Assembly: GCA_947359465.1 (NCBI GenBank)
Contig: OX375876.1
Span: forward strand, 87,574,184 to 87,638,183
Source of the DNA: Metellina segmentata
Taxonomy: Eukaryota; Arthropoda; Arachnida; Araneae; Tetragnathidae
Reading direction: 5' to 3'
DNA length: 64,000 nucleotides
The notes under the pieces are model-generated. The model was not told where the DNA came from. It made no database searches and saw only the letters and a list, made by a program, of their open reading frames with translations. Shown here piece by piece: positions 12,906 to 25,156 of this stretch. Position 1 is the stretch's first letter. Every line of letters starts with the position of its first letter. Position numbers and translations under genes: made by a program.

Positions 12906-13324
12906 CTTTGCTGTGTTATGTGATTGGCTGTTTTCAGGTTCTATGGCACAAGGCCGTACATAATTGGATGAGCTGTGTCAAACTCAAAACAGACAATACA
13001 ATAAGCGAGAAGAAAAAAAAAAGGAAAAACCAGAAGGTAGGTAAGGGTAAAAATTAAAGATAGGTCGCGAAATTCCTCACTATATTATGTGTTTGCCTAC
13101 TTATAACTTCGCCATTTCTCATCTAGTCTGTATCAGATCAATCAATGATTTACATGCATTAAGAATGGTAAAATGAATATTTGTGAAAGGTTTATCGATT
13201 GAATTTTTTTGTCACATTAAACTCGTTATTTCGTTTCAGAGTATTTTTGAGATTTATGCACTACACTACAATAATGGACCTGACAGCAAGATGTGATGGT
13301 ATAAGGGAAAGAATACATTCTTTA

Positions 13325-13815
13325 ATTGGGGGATTGTCCCCCACGTGCTGCAATTACACTAGGAACCCTTCTGGGCATGCTTTCAACAAGGTTTTGATAC
13401 ACAGCTATGGGTATTTATGTCCATTCCTGCTGCAAGAATGTCGCCAGCTCAGTTGTTGATTTCTGACGTGGTTTCCTGGTTCGTAAGCGTCACTCTAATT
13501 CGTTCCGCAAATGTTCTATGGGTTTTAGGTCGGGACTATGAGCAGGCCAGGGAATACGTTTTATACATTCATATATTGATACCACTGCTTGACAAAGACT
13601 GCAACATGACATGAAGTATTGTCATCCTGGAAGTAACATTCGTCCATTCCATAAAATTGCCAGAGAACCTGATTGTCCAAAATGTTCATGTAGTCGTCGG
13701 CGTTCAATTGACCAGGAACAACATGCAAAAATCCCAGGGCATACCACGAAAAACACCCCCAAGCAAGCAGTCGGATTTTATGCAAATCCGCTTGCGTCCG
13801 GTCCATTATTGTAGC
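13325..13815 (-). pseudogene. Tc1-like transposase remnant, family A, copy 1 (DDE half)
   Basis: Minus strand: TLRYNNGPDASGFA, then WGCFSWYALGFLHVVPGQLN, DECYFQDDNTSCHVAVFVKQ (second catalytic Asp in QDDN), and after frameshifts KPIEHLRNELE (the DLNPIEHLW block degraded), ELATFLQQEW and NLVESMPRRVPSVIAARGG at the C-terminus. The N-terminal DNA-binding half is not recognisable upstream. The same family occurs at 22250-22770 and 56517-56908. Confidence 0.85.
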
Positions 13816-15690
13816 GTAGTGTATATTTCAAGTATCCAGGACACAGTAAAAGTTTTGCTGCGTTTAAATATTTCTTTGGGAGTGCAATAATAATTCTCGT
13901 TCCCTTGTTTCCCTTGTTGAATTTAACTGTCCATCTTCTGTGACCGTAATTGATGGCCCCAATAGGAGTGAACTGTATTAAGGCCAAGGGTCCAACTAGA
14001 GGCTGGGAAATGTAAAAAGTTTTGATGTGTTATACTATATCCATCGTTTTTTCAGAATTTTCGACCAGGTTGACTTAAAAATTGGAATGAAGTTCATAAA
14101 TTTGTTATATTATTTCATTGTGTTCACAATAACAAGGTTAAGTAACACATAAAAAAAGAGTGAAATCCATTTGTGGGAATCAAACACGGAGAACTTGATC
14201 CATATTTTTATTTCATAAGAGTCTCGTCCTCTCATCTGTGTCCCGAATTGCAGTTGTGAGGTCCTACATGTTTATGTATGTTTAAATATGTATAATAAGA
14301 ACTTTAAGAACTCTCATCACATATTTCAGGTTGCGAGAAGTGCGAGATTCCAAATGCCGATCCGGCCACATTAAATCATCAAAGCCATCGTGTTCGATAA
14401 ATCAATTCGTGAGATTTCCTTAACGCACTTTTGATGAGTCTTAAACAAAGCTTCTTAAGGATTTAATCACCGTTTTGAGGCTCGAAGCCTACTCAAGTCA
14501 TTGTAGTCCTTCATGCGAAGAAAAACCGTTCCTGAAAGGAATAGTCAGAATCTGAAAGACTAATTTTGTTACCTTAGATTTTTTTTATTGTGTTCTTCAT
14601 CATTAGTGAACTCATTATCGCAAAAGGGGTTGCCATTTCCCACGAGTGATATAGAATTTTATATCACTTTCTAGGCTCCCCTGTTTGCGCTATGCCCCCT
14701 TTTAATCATAGAATGTTGGTAGTTACTTGAGTAAACGAATTATCTCACCGTATATTCAATTCTTTCAAATTCTTGATTTTTTTAGATTTAAGCTATTGGC
14801 GGACGCTTAGAATTGAGGCTATTAAGCAGTAACAATTCATGGCTAGGCATGGGTGCAGGCCATAGACGTGAAATATAAGTGGTAGCTTCAGAATGTCGGA
14901 ATTCTTCGGAATTCGGAACTTCAGAATTCTTTTACATGTAGACTAGTTGTCACGTGACTTCGCCGTGAAAATTTGCTTGGTTGGTCGATTTGGCATCTTA
15001 TCACTTCGACTGCCGGTATTAACATCTTACGACAGAATAGGTGTATGAATGCGAATTTCTAGAGAGGCAACCAAAGTGGTGAAATCTCCAGTCTGCTATG
15101 TAGCGTGGACCAATCAGATGATGCATGTTCGTTTCCACCCAGCAGACGAAGGTAAGTCTTCGGGTCACGTCCTTACTAGTTTTGATCACACGATCCTGGG
15201 CACATAAAAAGGTTACCCATTGCTCATTTTACTTTTATGTTTTCTCTATGGCGAAGACTTACGTTTCTGGCATCGTACAGGGATGCCCCACCTTTCGCAA
15301 TTCATGCGCCAGGTTTTCACTCTGTAGTTCAGATGTGAACTGACGAATTTCACACTACAAACGTTTGTTCAAAAATCTTTGTTGTTCTGAAGCAGCAGAT
15401 GTTATTTTGAACAAATTTTCTTAGTTCTTAAGAGACGTTCAATGTGTTGTCGCTGAAAAATTAGGTACTTTCGAAACAAAACTATTTGTTATCACATAAA
15501 AGATCTATAACCTCAAACAGCTCATTCTTCTTGTCTAGAAAATTGTCAACATTATTCTTCAGTTTCCAAAATCTATTCATAACGTATCTTGTAGAAATCC
15601 AGTCCATCTTATAATTAAAAATGCGAGAATCATTTCCAAATGTAACGATTGTTATATCTTTTTATGGTTTTAACCCCTCAGGGACACATT
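13816..15690. other. No recognised gene
   Basis: A minus-strand open frame at 13778-13987 extends upstream of the Tc1 remnant but its N-terminal part is unrecognised. 14890-14930 has a local GGAATTC/CAGAATTC repetition. 15135-15280 holds an inverted repeat (GAAGGTAAGTCTTCGGG / GCGAAGACTTACGTTTC). Confidence 0.4.
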
Positions 15691-15912
15691 TTTTAGGTGT
15701 GTATGGGTATATCCTACTGATCTATTTTCTACATAGGGTTTACTGCCTTTCGTAAATATGGAGATAGGGACTCCAGGATACGAAAGCCATCTGTCTACCT
15801 TTGTTCTCTCCCTCCCTTTTCATTCCTTTTGACAATTACTTGGCGTTGTCTTTCTTGTAATTGGCGTAGCTTGGCCAAATATGGATCTTGTGCCGTTAAA
15901 CTCAAAACAAAA
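15690..15912 (+). repeat. SINE family 2, diverged copy
   Basis: CTTGGCGTTGTCTTTCTTGT, GCGTAGCTTGGCCAAATATG, GCCGTTAAACTCAAAAC. Confidence 0.6.
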
Positions 15913-16984
15913 TAACCCCAATCTAGGGTTTTGAAATTACGGATAACAGGAAACTACTGACGAAAATAGCTAATACTGGTTTTCAGTCAATTTCATAGTT
16001 CGATGTGTTTCTCCAGTGTGACGTTAATTAAAATACATGCATTCATGGTCTTTTCTTCACTTTCTCCCCTTTTGCTGGGGGGGGGGGGATTTCGGGTATT
16101 AGTTCCATACTTTAACCCCAGGTGCAGAATTATATTCAGTGTTCTGCAACACAACTCCACAACTTGCAATTGTTCTGCAGGCGTTTTGTTCGAATTTTGA
16201 AAACTGTAGAAAAATCAAAACAGACTGAAAACACAATTATAGGCTAAATATGTATTACATATTAAAATAAAACACATCAAAATTTGTTAACTTACTTCAT
16301 TTAAAACCAAGGCATACTTTCAGAATTTGCAATTCTGTCGATAACTTTTGAAGTTAAATATTTTGTCATTGACATAGAATATGTGTTATTTATAATATTT
16401 TTGGGGTATTTTGAGTGGTGTAGGGAGGTTGTTCAGCTGCTAGAAAAGAAAAAAAAAAGGTTTTTTAAGGAGCGCGCTTTTCACTGCCAAACATCGTAAC
16501 TTATGATTTTTAAAAAAATAAACCAAAAATTTGATAAAATTAAGGAAAAATTGTTCTGCAAAAACTGTTCTGCGACGTACGTCGCAGTTTTAAGCACTTT
16601 CTGCTCCTGGGACTATAACATTCGAAAATATTGTAAACATGCAAGAGATAAATGTAAAATGTACTATCAGTGCAGTTAAGGCAATGCATTCGCAAAAGAA
16701 ATAAACTATGTATTCAAAAATAAAACAACAAATAGAAAATTGTTGAGAATTTGGTACTACGAGAACTATTTCTGCCACAATGTCTGCACTTGTCTGTTAT
16801 CGTAGTAACGGACCCTATCCCACTTTTCACAGATGCTCAAAGAAATCCATTCAAGTTTGTCCACTTAATGAAAATTAGAATTTTTTTTCCAATGGCAAGG
16901 CAGTACAATTTCGAAGACAAATACAAATACAATAAAAAGTACAGAGTTGACCGAGGTCATTTTAGCCTTACACAAGGCCAGAAG

Positions 16985-17140
16985 TGATGGTCACTTGTGA
17001 AGGAATACCCAGTGGGTAGACCATCATTGTCCCTAACAAAGGACAGCACAATTTACATCCATGCCCTAACCCCGGATTCGAACCAGGAACCTTCCTATCC
17101 AGAGGCCAACACCTTGACCACTAGACCGGTTGGTCGGCAT
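16985..17140 (-). repeat. tRNA-derived SINE, third family
   Basis: On the minus strand: A box CTAGTGGTCAAGG (17112-17124) and a consensus B box GGTTCGAATCC (17074-17084), 28 bases apart, then GGGGTTAGGGCATGGATG and GGACAATGATGG. The D-arm and T-arm sequences are well kept, but no acceptor stem pairing is seen, so it is a SINE head, not a tRNA gene. Confidence 0.65.
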
Positions 17141-19104
17141 GAAAATTATAAATATATTACATAATTTTTATTTGTTGTAGAAAACAGTTTTGCTAGTGGA
17201 CTATTTCTTTCTATTGCTCACATTCCGCCAAAAACTAAATAAAATTATATCATCCTCAGAGTCGCCCTATTCAAAATATACGCGCTCTGTTCGTGCCAAT
17301 TCTGGTGATTGACAAAGTTTTTATTTCATGCATTCTTTGTAAATTCAATAAAAAGCTACGCGTCTTTTGACTGTCAGATTTTTTCAAACGCAATGCATGA
17401 TACGGATAACACACTGAAAATTATTTTCAATGGGAACTGCTTCTAACTTCTAATTCCTCGTCTGATTTTGAGCAAACATCACCCAATGAAATCACCAACA
17501 TGGCATGCCGCAATAAATACATTCGTTTATTCCTTTCCTAATACGACGGCATACAATTATGGGCGCTCACCATGCTGCATTCTAATCGAAGAGGAAGTAA
17601 CAGTTCCAGCTGCTAGGGTTGAAAAAAAGGCACGGTACGAAAGGGAAGAAGACCGAAGGAGAAAAAAGTCCTCTGTGAACCACTCAGCTGGCGAGTGCGG
17701 AATTTTTGGATAATTTTTACGAAAATTATGTATTTAATATCACGTGAATCTCCGCGGCCTTTTCGTGTTTTCCGGAAAGGAGGCTGTTCTGAAACGCTGG
17801 AAGAGAAGAAATATTGGGAATTGCGTGAATATGGAACTCGAAACCGTACCGTATTTAATTTAATTTACCCTTACTTCCGTAATCGAATTTTCTTCTGTCG
17901 TGCTCGCTTTATTCTAAAAATTTCTCTCCCCCCTCTTTGCTCGACTCAATCTGGGGGTTCCAGGTGTTTTCCATTTTCAGGGGGACTTTAATTTTTAAAA
18001 TATTTTTTACGTCAACTTAATCGAAGTACTCGCTTCTTTTAAAGCTTTCACTCTTTGAATAGCATCTGCATAAAAATTAATAGTTTGTTCGTTTTATTTA
18101 CCGTTTGAAACGCGTTTTGTTTAGCTGCGTGAATTTCAATATTGTTATCATTCAATTATCGCATCCATTCGACGATGACCCAGACGAAATGTTCGTCCAG
18201 TATTCGAAAATATCATTTAGGTTTAAAAGCATGTGATTAGATTTTCCTCGAATGTGAAATTAATTTTTTAGAACTTCTGTGTTGGAACAAAAATTTTGTA
18301 ATTACACTGGTGTCCAAAATTATCTTTACATGCATATATTCATGGATTTCTCAGAAACTGTGTACTATAATTTTATGAATTTGTGTGGAATGAGACGTAC
18401 CATCATAACTCATAAATACAAAGGGAAAAAATTCAGTTCTGTTATGCTAAATACAGAATGTGAAAAAAATAATAATATTTTGTTAAAAATTAGTTGATTT
18501 CATAAGTCTGAACCTGTAAGATATAAATGCAATTGAAACAGCAGTTTTTAAATTTAATTAAATGCAGAACAGGAAATATGTCACAAGGCCAAATCATTCT
18601 GCATTCAGTTTCTCCAAGTCTTGTTATTTAGCATCATATTTTTCTTGAATTTGTTGAAAAAGTCTGACTATGTAAAAGAAAAAACTTTTTTAAATCAGAA
18701 TCAAAACAGTATTTTACTAATGATTTGGATTTATTAAAATGACAACTTATTTAGCAAAGGGAAATTACTATTTTTACCCTAAAATCTTTTGTGATTTGTT
18801 AGTTCTATCTTAAAAGATTTTTCCCTTTGGAGTATTGTAGAGTAATTTTTATCACAAGGATAATACTTGATGTATATGTGATTAGAAGCAAGAATGATTA
18901 ATGTTATTAGATATATCGCACCCTTAAAAGAACACTTTGAACTAAAAAATAACAGTTTTAGTAAGAAGGGGGAGAATCGCTATATTTCACCTCGGAGATT
19001 GAGCGTGTTACATCGAAAAGCAAAACTTAAACTTGTACGGAGGGGCTATCACTTCCCGTACAAATTTAACTCTCAATATTCATTGGTATCAATGTGTCTA
19101 TCAC
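17141..19104. other. No recognised feature
   Basis: Includes a somewhat GC-richer stretch at 17460-17960 with two overlapping open frames (17468-17713 and 17695-17991) of unknown product and no supporting context. Confidence 0.4.
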
Positions 19105-19108
19105 TTAA

Positions 19109-20025
19109 GGGGTCCGCCTACCTTAAAATAGCGAATTTCGACGAAAATTCTAATTTTTTTTATTACGTACTATTATTGCCTGCATTTTAACGTTTCCAAA
19201 ACTGTTTCATTTTTAATTATACGACATTTAGAACCAAAGATATCGTTATTTAATCGCAAAGTGATAGCTGTCGAATAAAACCGGAAGTGTCAATTCGAAA
19301 CCGGACGTTAAAGGAAAAATCGAGTTTCATTCTTCTGTATTATATCACAATATATATCACAATGGGATATTATATCACAATGGCAGAAATTACCCGAGCT
19401 ACTTTTAACCGTTTATAAGGATACCTATGTAATTACCCTGTATATTACTTTGTAAAAATATAATTTCTTTTGTAGCAAAAACTTTAAATGCATTTTCCCG
19501 CAAATGATAATTTTGCAAAATAGTTACCACCGTTTTTTCAATAACTTCCACAATTTTTAATATTTTTACTAGAAATTTTGTACATGCATTTTAAATACTA
19601 TTAACTATGATATCAACTAAAAATTTTAAATAATATAGTATATTCTTTGATTTATAGCTGCTTTTGTGAATAATCTGCTACAAATTTTGAAATTTTTCAT
19701 GAATATGTGCGTTACATGGCATATCTTCTTATGTTTACAAAATATTTCTTAGATTTTAGTCCATTTTGAAGATTGTGGTTACATTTATATTGTAAACAAA
19801 GGAAATTGATTTTAAGATTTTTTTTTTTCTACAGCTCTAACCGTTTCCATAAAATTTTATTAAAATTTACCTTGAATAACCAATTTTTTCAAATGGCAAC
19901 AAAGAATAATTTTTTTTTGGTACCATTTCTTTGTTTTACATCTGTTTTTTTTAACTATATAAAAACATAAAAAGCAAAAAGCTAAAACAATTAAAAAAAA
20001 AAGTTGTCGACGGTAGGCGGATCCT
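19109..20025. mobile_element. Third TTAA-flanked element (about 917 bp)
   Basis: TTAA at 19105-19108 and 20026-20029. Ends GGGGTCCGCCTACC and, inverted, GGTAGGCGGATCCT (12 of 14 paired). Very AT-rich interior with homopolymer runs and no coding sequence. Assigned to piggyBac-like only by the TTAA flanks. Confidence 0.55.
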
Positions 20026-20783
20026 TTAAGAGTTTTAAAAAGACTCGATTTATTTTTCAATCACTGAAACAATGTTCCCAGCCTTTTTAATCAATTGAAA
20101 TCATAACAAGTTATTTCAGTAAATAGTGACGTATTACTGTGAAATCTTGGTGCCATTACAAGGAAGAATATTTTATGTGGAGGTCAAAAGAAGTTTATAA
20201 TTCAAGCTTAGAAGCGTGCCCATTATGAAAAATGTTGTTATGTAGTCGGTAATTTCTGTAGATTGGTTAAAGCTTACCCATCTGTACTGAATATCAGGTT
20301 AGGTGAAGAGTTCCGGTTTCAGTAGATAAACCGCAGTACTAATCAGATGAGAAAATGATTTTTAAATTATATGCATTTATAAAACTTATTGTTTAACTTA
20401 AACTAATGTTAGTTTTCTCAGTTTGTTCATTGTTCAATAGTCTTTGAGGAAAAGAAGCAGCTGTGAATCTAATTGCCTCAAAAGGTTGTCTAAAGATAAG
20501 TATTAGATATTTTAAACTTATGACACATGATCTCGGAATCCCCGACTATCAACGTTACGCTATTGTGTAGCATGCTTTTAGGTAGGTAGATCGGTAGTTA
20601 ATTGAGCCGTTATTTCTGAAAGTGGAATGAGTCCTCTTTGAAAAAAATGAGTTTATTTTCTTTAACAATTTTAATAATTATTATTGCATAAAAAAATGTA
20701 ACAGATTTATAGTGTTAAAAACATGATACGTATTGAGTAACGTTTGCCAATATTTTTGAATAAATTTAAACGCAAACCCGTAA

Positions 20784-21224
20784 GTCCAGTGCACTCATCC
20801 GAATTTTCAACGTGCGGTGCCGCTGCGGCACCGAAGCCCCACTATGCACACATAACCGTGAAATGACGCAAATACTCATTTCGCGCCATTTGCGATAAAT
20901 ATTCTATCGAAGAAAACGTGTTTATTTCGCTTATTTGGTGTAAAAAAAAAGTATATTTTGAAACAAAATAGACGTTACTGGATACAACCATTTATTAATT
21001 AATATTGGTATACTATTTATTTATGAAAACAAGGTACTTCAGAACGGAGAAGCGTGTGCGGTGAGCTGCAGCGCCGTGGTGAACTGGGATGCAAATTGCA
21101 CGCAAGTTGAACTGCGGCACCGGAAGCATGTGTGCACTACTCCATTGGATCTAATGTATCTCAGACCGCACTTACGTTGCCGCAGCGGCGCCGCACGTTT
21201 AAAAACCGGATGTGTGCACCGGGC
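20784..21224. mobile_element. Short element with about 50-bp GC-rich inverted repeats
   Basis: The left end GTCCAGTGCACTCATCCG…CGTGCGGTGCCGCTGCGG pairs with the inverted right end …CCGCAGCGGCGCCGCACG…CGGATGTGTGCACCGGGC. Flanks are TAA-like on both sides (3-bp duplication possible), so PIF/Harbinger is a guess. Confidence 0.6.
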
Positions 21225-21277
21225 TTTAAATATATCGATGTATGAAAAAATGGACATACCACTTTCAAAAATAACGG

Positions 21278-21558
21278 ATCAATCAACGTCACACTGGAAC
21301 GACACAATGGTGACGGTCCGGGATCAATCCCGATGGGAAAAAATCGAGCACTCCTCGTAATTGTTAACCACGTTCAAATGGCGAGAACACCCGAGCTAGC
21401 ACCCCTGTCTCGAAACTTCCTCACCATACCTACGTGAGAACATTTGAGGCCACAACAGATTTAACTTGCATTCCCCGTATACACGACGCTCTTTGGTTGG
21501 ACTGTGAGGTGTCGAACTCCCAACCCTCCTGTTACTAATCCGTTATTTTTAAAACTGG
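21278..21558 (-). repeat. SINE family 1, nearly full, tail missing
   Basis: AACGTCACACTGGAACGACA, GACGGTCCGGGATCAATCCC, TACGTGAGAACATTTGAGGC, TATACACGACGCTCTTTGG, then a degraded head. Confidence 0.75.
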
Positions 21559-22249
21559 GATACTGCGGGTTAGAATTTTTTTATGCTGAGACGAAATATA
21601 ATAGGCACATGGACTTGTTACAATACTCTACTTTTTCGGATACAACTTTACTCAATGAACCAACCACAAACCATTGAAAAGTTTCCTTTTGTCGTCTACT
21701 ATGATTTTAAACCTAAGTGAGAAAATCTAGAGCTACTGCAAAACGATCTTAAAATGTCTTGGGGTTGTAAAGTTTGTGTTCGATGATTCACTTTTTTCCA
21801 GGAGGGCAGAGGAACCGTGCACGCTTTCCTTGTTGGAAAAGCGTGACATCAGATTGGATGATTGTTTCAAGGAAACGCCGCCATTGTAAATAATGAATGA
21901 CGTCGGTACTAAAAGCTGCAAATTCCGGCATTTAAGAGAGTGATCATCCAAAAATAATCTGAGCGGGCTATTACGGTGATAAACATCGTAATGATTCTTT
22001 TCTCTTAGTTCCTCCACGATGACGAAATATATGTTTTGTCATTCTAAAAATAGGCTGACTAGTCTGAAGAAGAAAAATGAGGTAAACAACAATTTGTTAA
22101 TGATTTCGATGTACTTTCGTCCTCGTGCCGACAGTTTCTTTGTGCATCCCATTCGCGGTAAGCATACTTATTTCATTCGCGATTTTTGTTTCAACTCTTG
22201 TTTTTCAACCACGAGTGATTCTTTCGCGGCATTTGGACTGACTGCTGAC

Positions 22250-22770
22250 TGCACACTACCCTACCATAATGGAGCGGGCGTCACTGTATTTGCATAAAAT
22301 CCGACTACTTGTTTGGGGGTATTTTTCGTGGTATGGCCTGGGATCTTTGCGTGTTGTTCCTGGTCAATTGAACGCCAACGCCTACATGAACATTTGAGAC
22401 AATCAGGTTCTTCCTACGCTCTGGCAATTTTATGGAATGGGCGAATGTTACTTCCAGGACGACAACACTTCATGTCATATTGCAGCCTCTGTCAAGAAGT
22501 GTTATCAAGATATGGATGTAAAACGTCTTCCCAGGCCTGCTCAGAGTCCCGACCTAAACCCCATAGAACATTTGCGGGACGAGTTAGAGCTACGCTTTCG
22601 GATCAGAGAACCACGTCCGAAATCTACAGCTGAGCTGGCGATATATATTTGCAGCAGGAATGGACTCAAATAACCATAGCTGGGTATCAAAACCTTGTTG
22701 AAAGTATGCCCAGAAGGGTTGCTAGTGTAATTGCAGAACGTGGGGGACCATCCCCCTTTTTAAGCATGTA
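22250..22770 (+). pseudogene. Tc1-like transposase remnant, family A, copy 2
   Basis: Plus-strand frames give TLPYHNGAGVT, GVFFVVWPGIF (frameshifted), then GECYFQDDNTSCHIAASVKK, RPAQSPDLNPIEHLRDELEL, REPRPKSTAELA and NLVESMPRRVASVIAERGGP. The second Asp and the PxxxPDLNPIEHL block are visible. At least two frameshifts. The first catalytic Asp and everything before it are missing. Lies about 100 bp upstream of the 22881-23756 Tc1-like element. Confidence 0.85.
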
Positions 22771-22880
22771 TTATTTCTCTTATACCATCACATCTTGCTG
22801 TCCGGTCTATTATTGTAGGGTAGTGTATTTGTTTATTCAATCTGATCCATCCGAGTCTACGCAGAAAACACGTATAGTTA

Positions 22881-23756
22881 CACAGTCCAGTCACATTAAT
22901 GTGACCACCTATCAAAAGCCAGAATAACCACCTTTGACAGAGCGGACCGCTGCGAGACGTGCAGGAAGAGAGTCAGGTTTCTGAAGGTGTTCACTGGGAT
23001 GTGAGCCATGCCGACTCCAGTGCCGTGGCCAGTTGCGCTAGATTACGTGGTTGAAGATCCATGGCAACTGTTGCAGGGTGTTTGTTTTCAGACGTTTCAC
23101 GCCGTATACGCCAACGTCCATCTGTCCGATGGAGCATAAAACGTGATTCATCGGAAAAAGCCACCTGTCGCCACTCTGTGGACGTCCAGTTGCGGTACTG
23201 GAGTGAAAAGTCCAGCCTTTGTCGCCGATGAACAGCAGTCAGCATAGGGGCATTAACCAGGCGTCTGCTGCGGAGGTCCACAGGAACTTTCGCTGAACCG
23301 TTGTTGAGGATACACTCTTGGTAGCCCCTTGGTTCATCTGGGCGGTCAGTTGCTGAACAGTTGCACGTCTATTCGCCCGAACGCATCTCCGTAGCCTTCG
23401 TTCGCCTCTGTCATCTATAGCCCGTGGTGCACCACATGTGCCACCGCTGATTTTGGATAGTGCCATTTTGCCATGCACGTTATACTTTTACCACGGCGGC
23501 ACGCGAACAGTTCACAAAATTAGCTGTTTCCGAAATGCTTCCACCCTTGGCCAGAAAGCCAATAATCATGCCCTTTTTGGCGTCGGATAAATCGCTACGC
23601 TTCTGCATTACGCCAACGATTGAAATGCTTTCCGATGACCAAGGACATCCTTTATATACACTCCACTGCAATGTGCTGCCACCTGCCTTTTGTGATTGGT
23701 TATTTCACGTTGACGTCGAAAGTAGGTGGTGGTCACATTAATGTGACTGGACTGTG
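22881..23756 (-). mobile_element. Tc1-like transposon (876 bp), both ends present, flanked by TA
   Basis: Terminal inverted repeats begin CACAGTCCAGTCACATTAAT and run about 30 bp; TA lies at 22879-22880 and 23757-23758. Each TIR contains the perfect 16-bp palindrome GTCACATTAATGTGAC (22890-22905 and 23732-23747). The transposase inside is truncated. Confidence 0.9.
22980..23670 (-). pseudogene. Tc1-like transposase, N-terminal half with internal deletion
   Basis: Minus-strand reading in three frames: QKRSDLSDAKKGMIIGFLAK…SISETANFVNCSRAAVV (first helix-turn-helix of the paired-like domain), then GGTCGAPRAIDDRGERRLRR…ATVQQLTAQMN (second half; the GR-hook-like junction is altered), then RQRLDFSLQYRNWTSTEWRQVAFSDESRF, which holds the first catalytic Asp (FSDESRF). 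After RWRIRRETSENKHPATVAM the rest of the DDE domain, with the second D and the third catalytic residue, is absent. Non-functional. Confidence 0.85.
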
Positions 23757-24094
23757 TATTTTTGTACTTTTCCGAAATCAAATTTAAGAGTTACATTGTA
23801 ACAAACAATTCTAAACACCCCGAAGCGATTTCGATTGGAATGAAACTTAGCATATGTATTTGTACATGAAGAGAGAAAAGAAATTATCACAGTATCTAAC
23901 TTTAAAAAAAATGAATCTATTATTGTAGAATTACATCAGGAGAAGAAAGGGCATAAATTAGTAAGTCGTAAAGCACCTTAGGGTGGCCATATACGGTTTG
24001 TCATAGAGTTAAATGGAGGCCTAATTTTTTCCTGTGGCAAATTAAGGCTTAAGGATTGGATCAATTGACGGCTTAACATAACCCAACCATGCTT

Positions 24095-24290
24095 AATGAG
24101 AGACATGTCTGGAAATCTCTCTCACCAAGGAATACCACGGTGAAAATTCTGAGAAAGGTGTGTAGTCAGCCCTTATTGTTCTGGTTAATAGCTCTTTGGA
24201 CATGTGATATGAAGGCAAAACAACAAATTAGGCAAGGCAGGAAAGGCAAATTATTATTTAATGGATGTATCGCTGTACTGCACTACTACT
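24095..24290 (-). pseudogene. More decayed relative of the family C Tc1 fragment
   Basis: Aligns by eye at nucleotide level with 25290-25460: shared CTCTCNCCAAGGAA, CACCACGGTG-like and CTCTTTGGACATGTGA / CCCCTTGGACACGTGA blocks in the same order. Too decayed to translate. Confidence 0.45.
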
Positions 24291-24304
24291 AGAAGACACA
24301 AAAA

Positions 24305-25121
24305 TTTGGTACAGCTACACTTTACGTTTATGAGTGATCGCAACGGCTTGGCGATTTGTTTGGCGCACTTCTAGTAGCGAGTTACTATAAATTAAGGCAA
24401 CCCATCTTTCGTTACGGCTGTTGTGGTTTTCATGGCAACCTCGGCAAACGGAAACTTTCAATTTTCATTTTGAATATTCTAGAAAGTTCTAAAATCCGCT
24501 AAGTCGTTTGATTTCATTGATTCGTTTGAAATTTCTTCTTTCCTCCCATTGGTTATTTTGTTTTTAAAATATCTTTTGATTGCATTGGTCCTTTTAAATC
24601 GTTTTCTGTGATACCATGGGTCCATTTATTTGTATTTTGACAGTTGTGGAATTTTTATTTTATTATAATAGTTTTCACGAAAGAATAAAAAGTTTTTTTT
24701 TTTGACCATTTTCGTTTTTATTATTTTTTTTTACGAAAGAAATCTGACGTTATCAGGTTGTATTATTTCTTGCTTTTTTTCTTTTGTAAATCTTTTTATT
24801 TTTCAACATGCCCACTGTATTTAGAGAAATTGATAAGTTTCAGGGTATTCTTACCCAACATTCGTAGCTTAGTTTCTCTGCTGGTTCACAAATCTGTTTT
24901 GATATGTAATTAAGCTTACTACTTTTTGTGAAAGATTTTACAAAATATACTTTTCAAAACGTTCTGAAATGTGTTTATAAAGTGTGTTGTAAAAAGAAAA
25001 AAATTTTGACAGAAAAAGAGTTAAGAAATAATTATTTCCTTGGTGACTTTTTAGAAGTGCGCCAAAAAAATCGCCAAGGCCGTTACCATCGCTCATAAAC
25101 GAAGAGTGTAGCTGTTCCAAA
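24305..25121. mobile_element. Non-autonomous element with long (about 75 bp) inverted repeats
   Basis: The left end TTTGGTACAGCTACACTTTA (and on through GGCGATTTGTTTGGCGCACT) matches the inverted right end at 25045-25121 (…AGTGCGCC…CGCCAAGG…GTGTAGCTGTTCCAAA). About 75 bp per arm with perhaps a dozen mismatches. The interior is AT-rich with no coding sequence. Superfamily not determined: no clear target duplication. Confidence 0.7.
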
Positions 25122-25156
25122 AGTTTACTTTTAATCACAAAGTGGCTAATGAGAGT

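Noticed and set aside
17050..17137. Functional tRNA gene on the minus strand
   Set aside because: A and B boxes are present but no paired acceptor stem or convincing anticodon arm; it continues into a SINE body.
21061..21360. 99-codon plus-strand frame and its antisense partner
   Set aside because: They lie in the inverted repeat of a short element and in a SINE.
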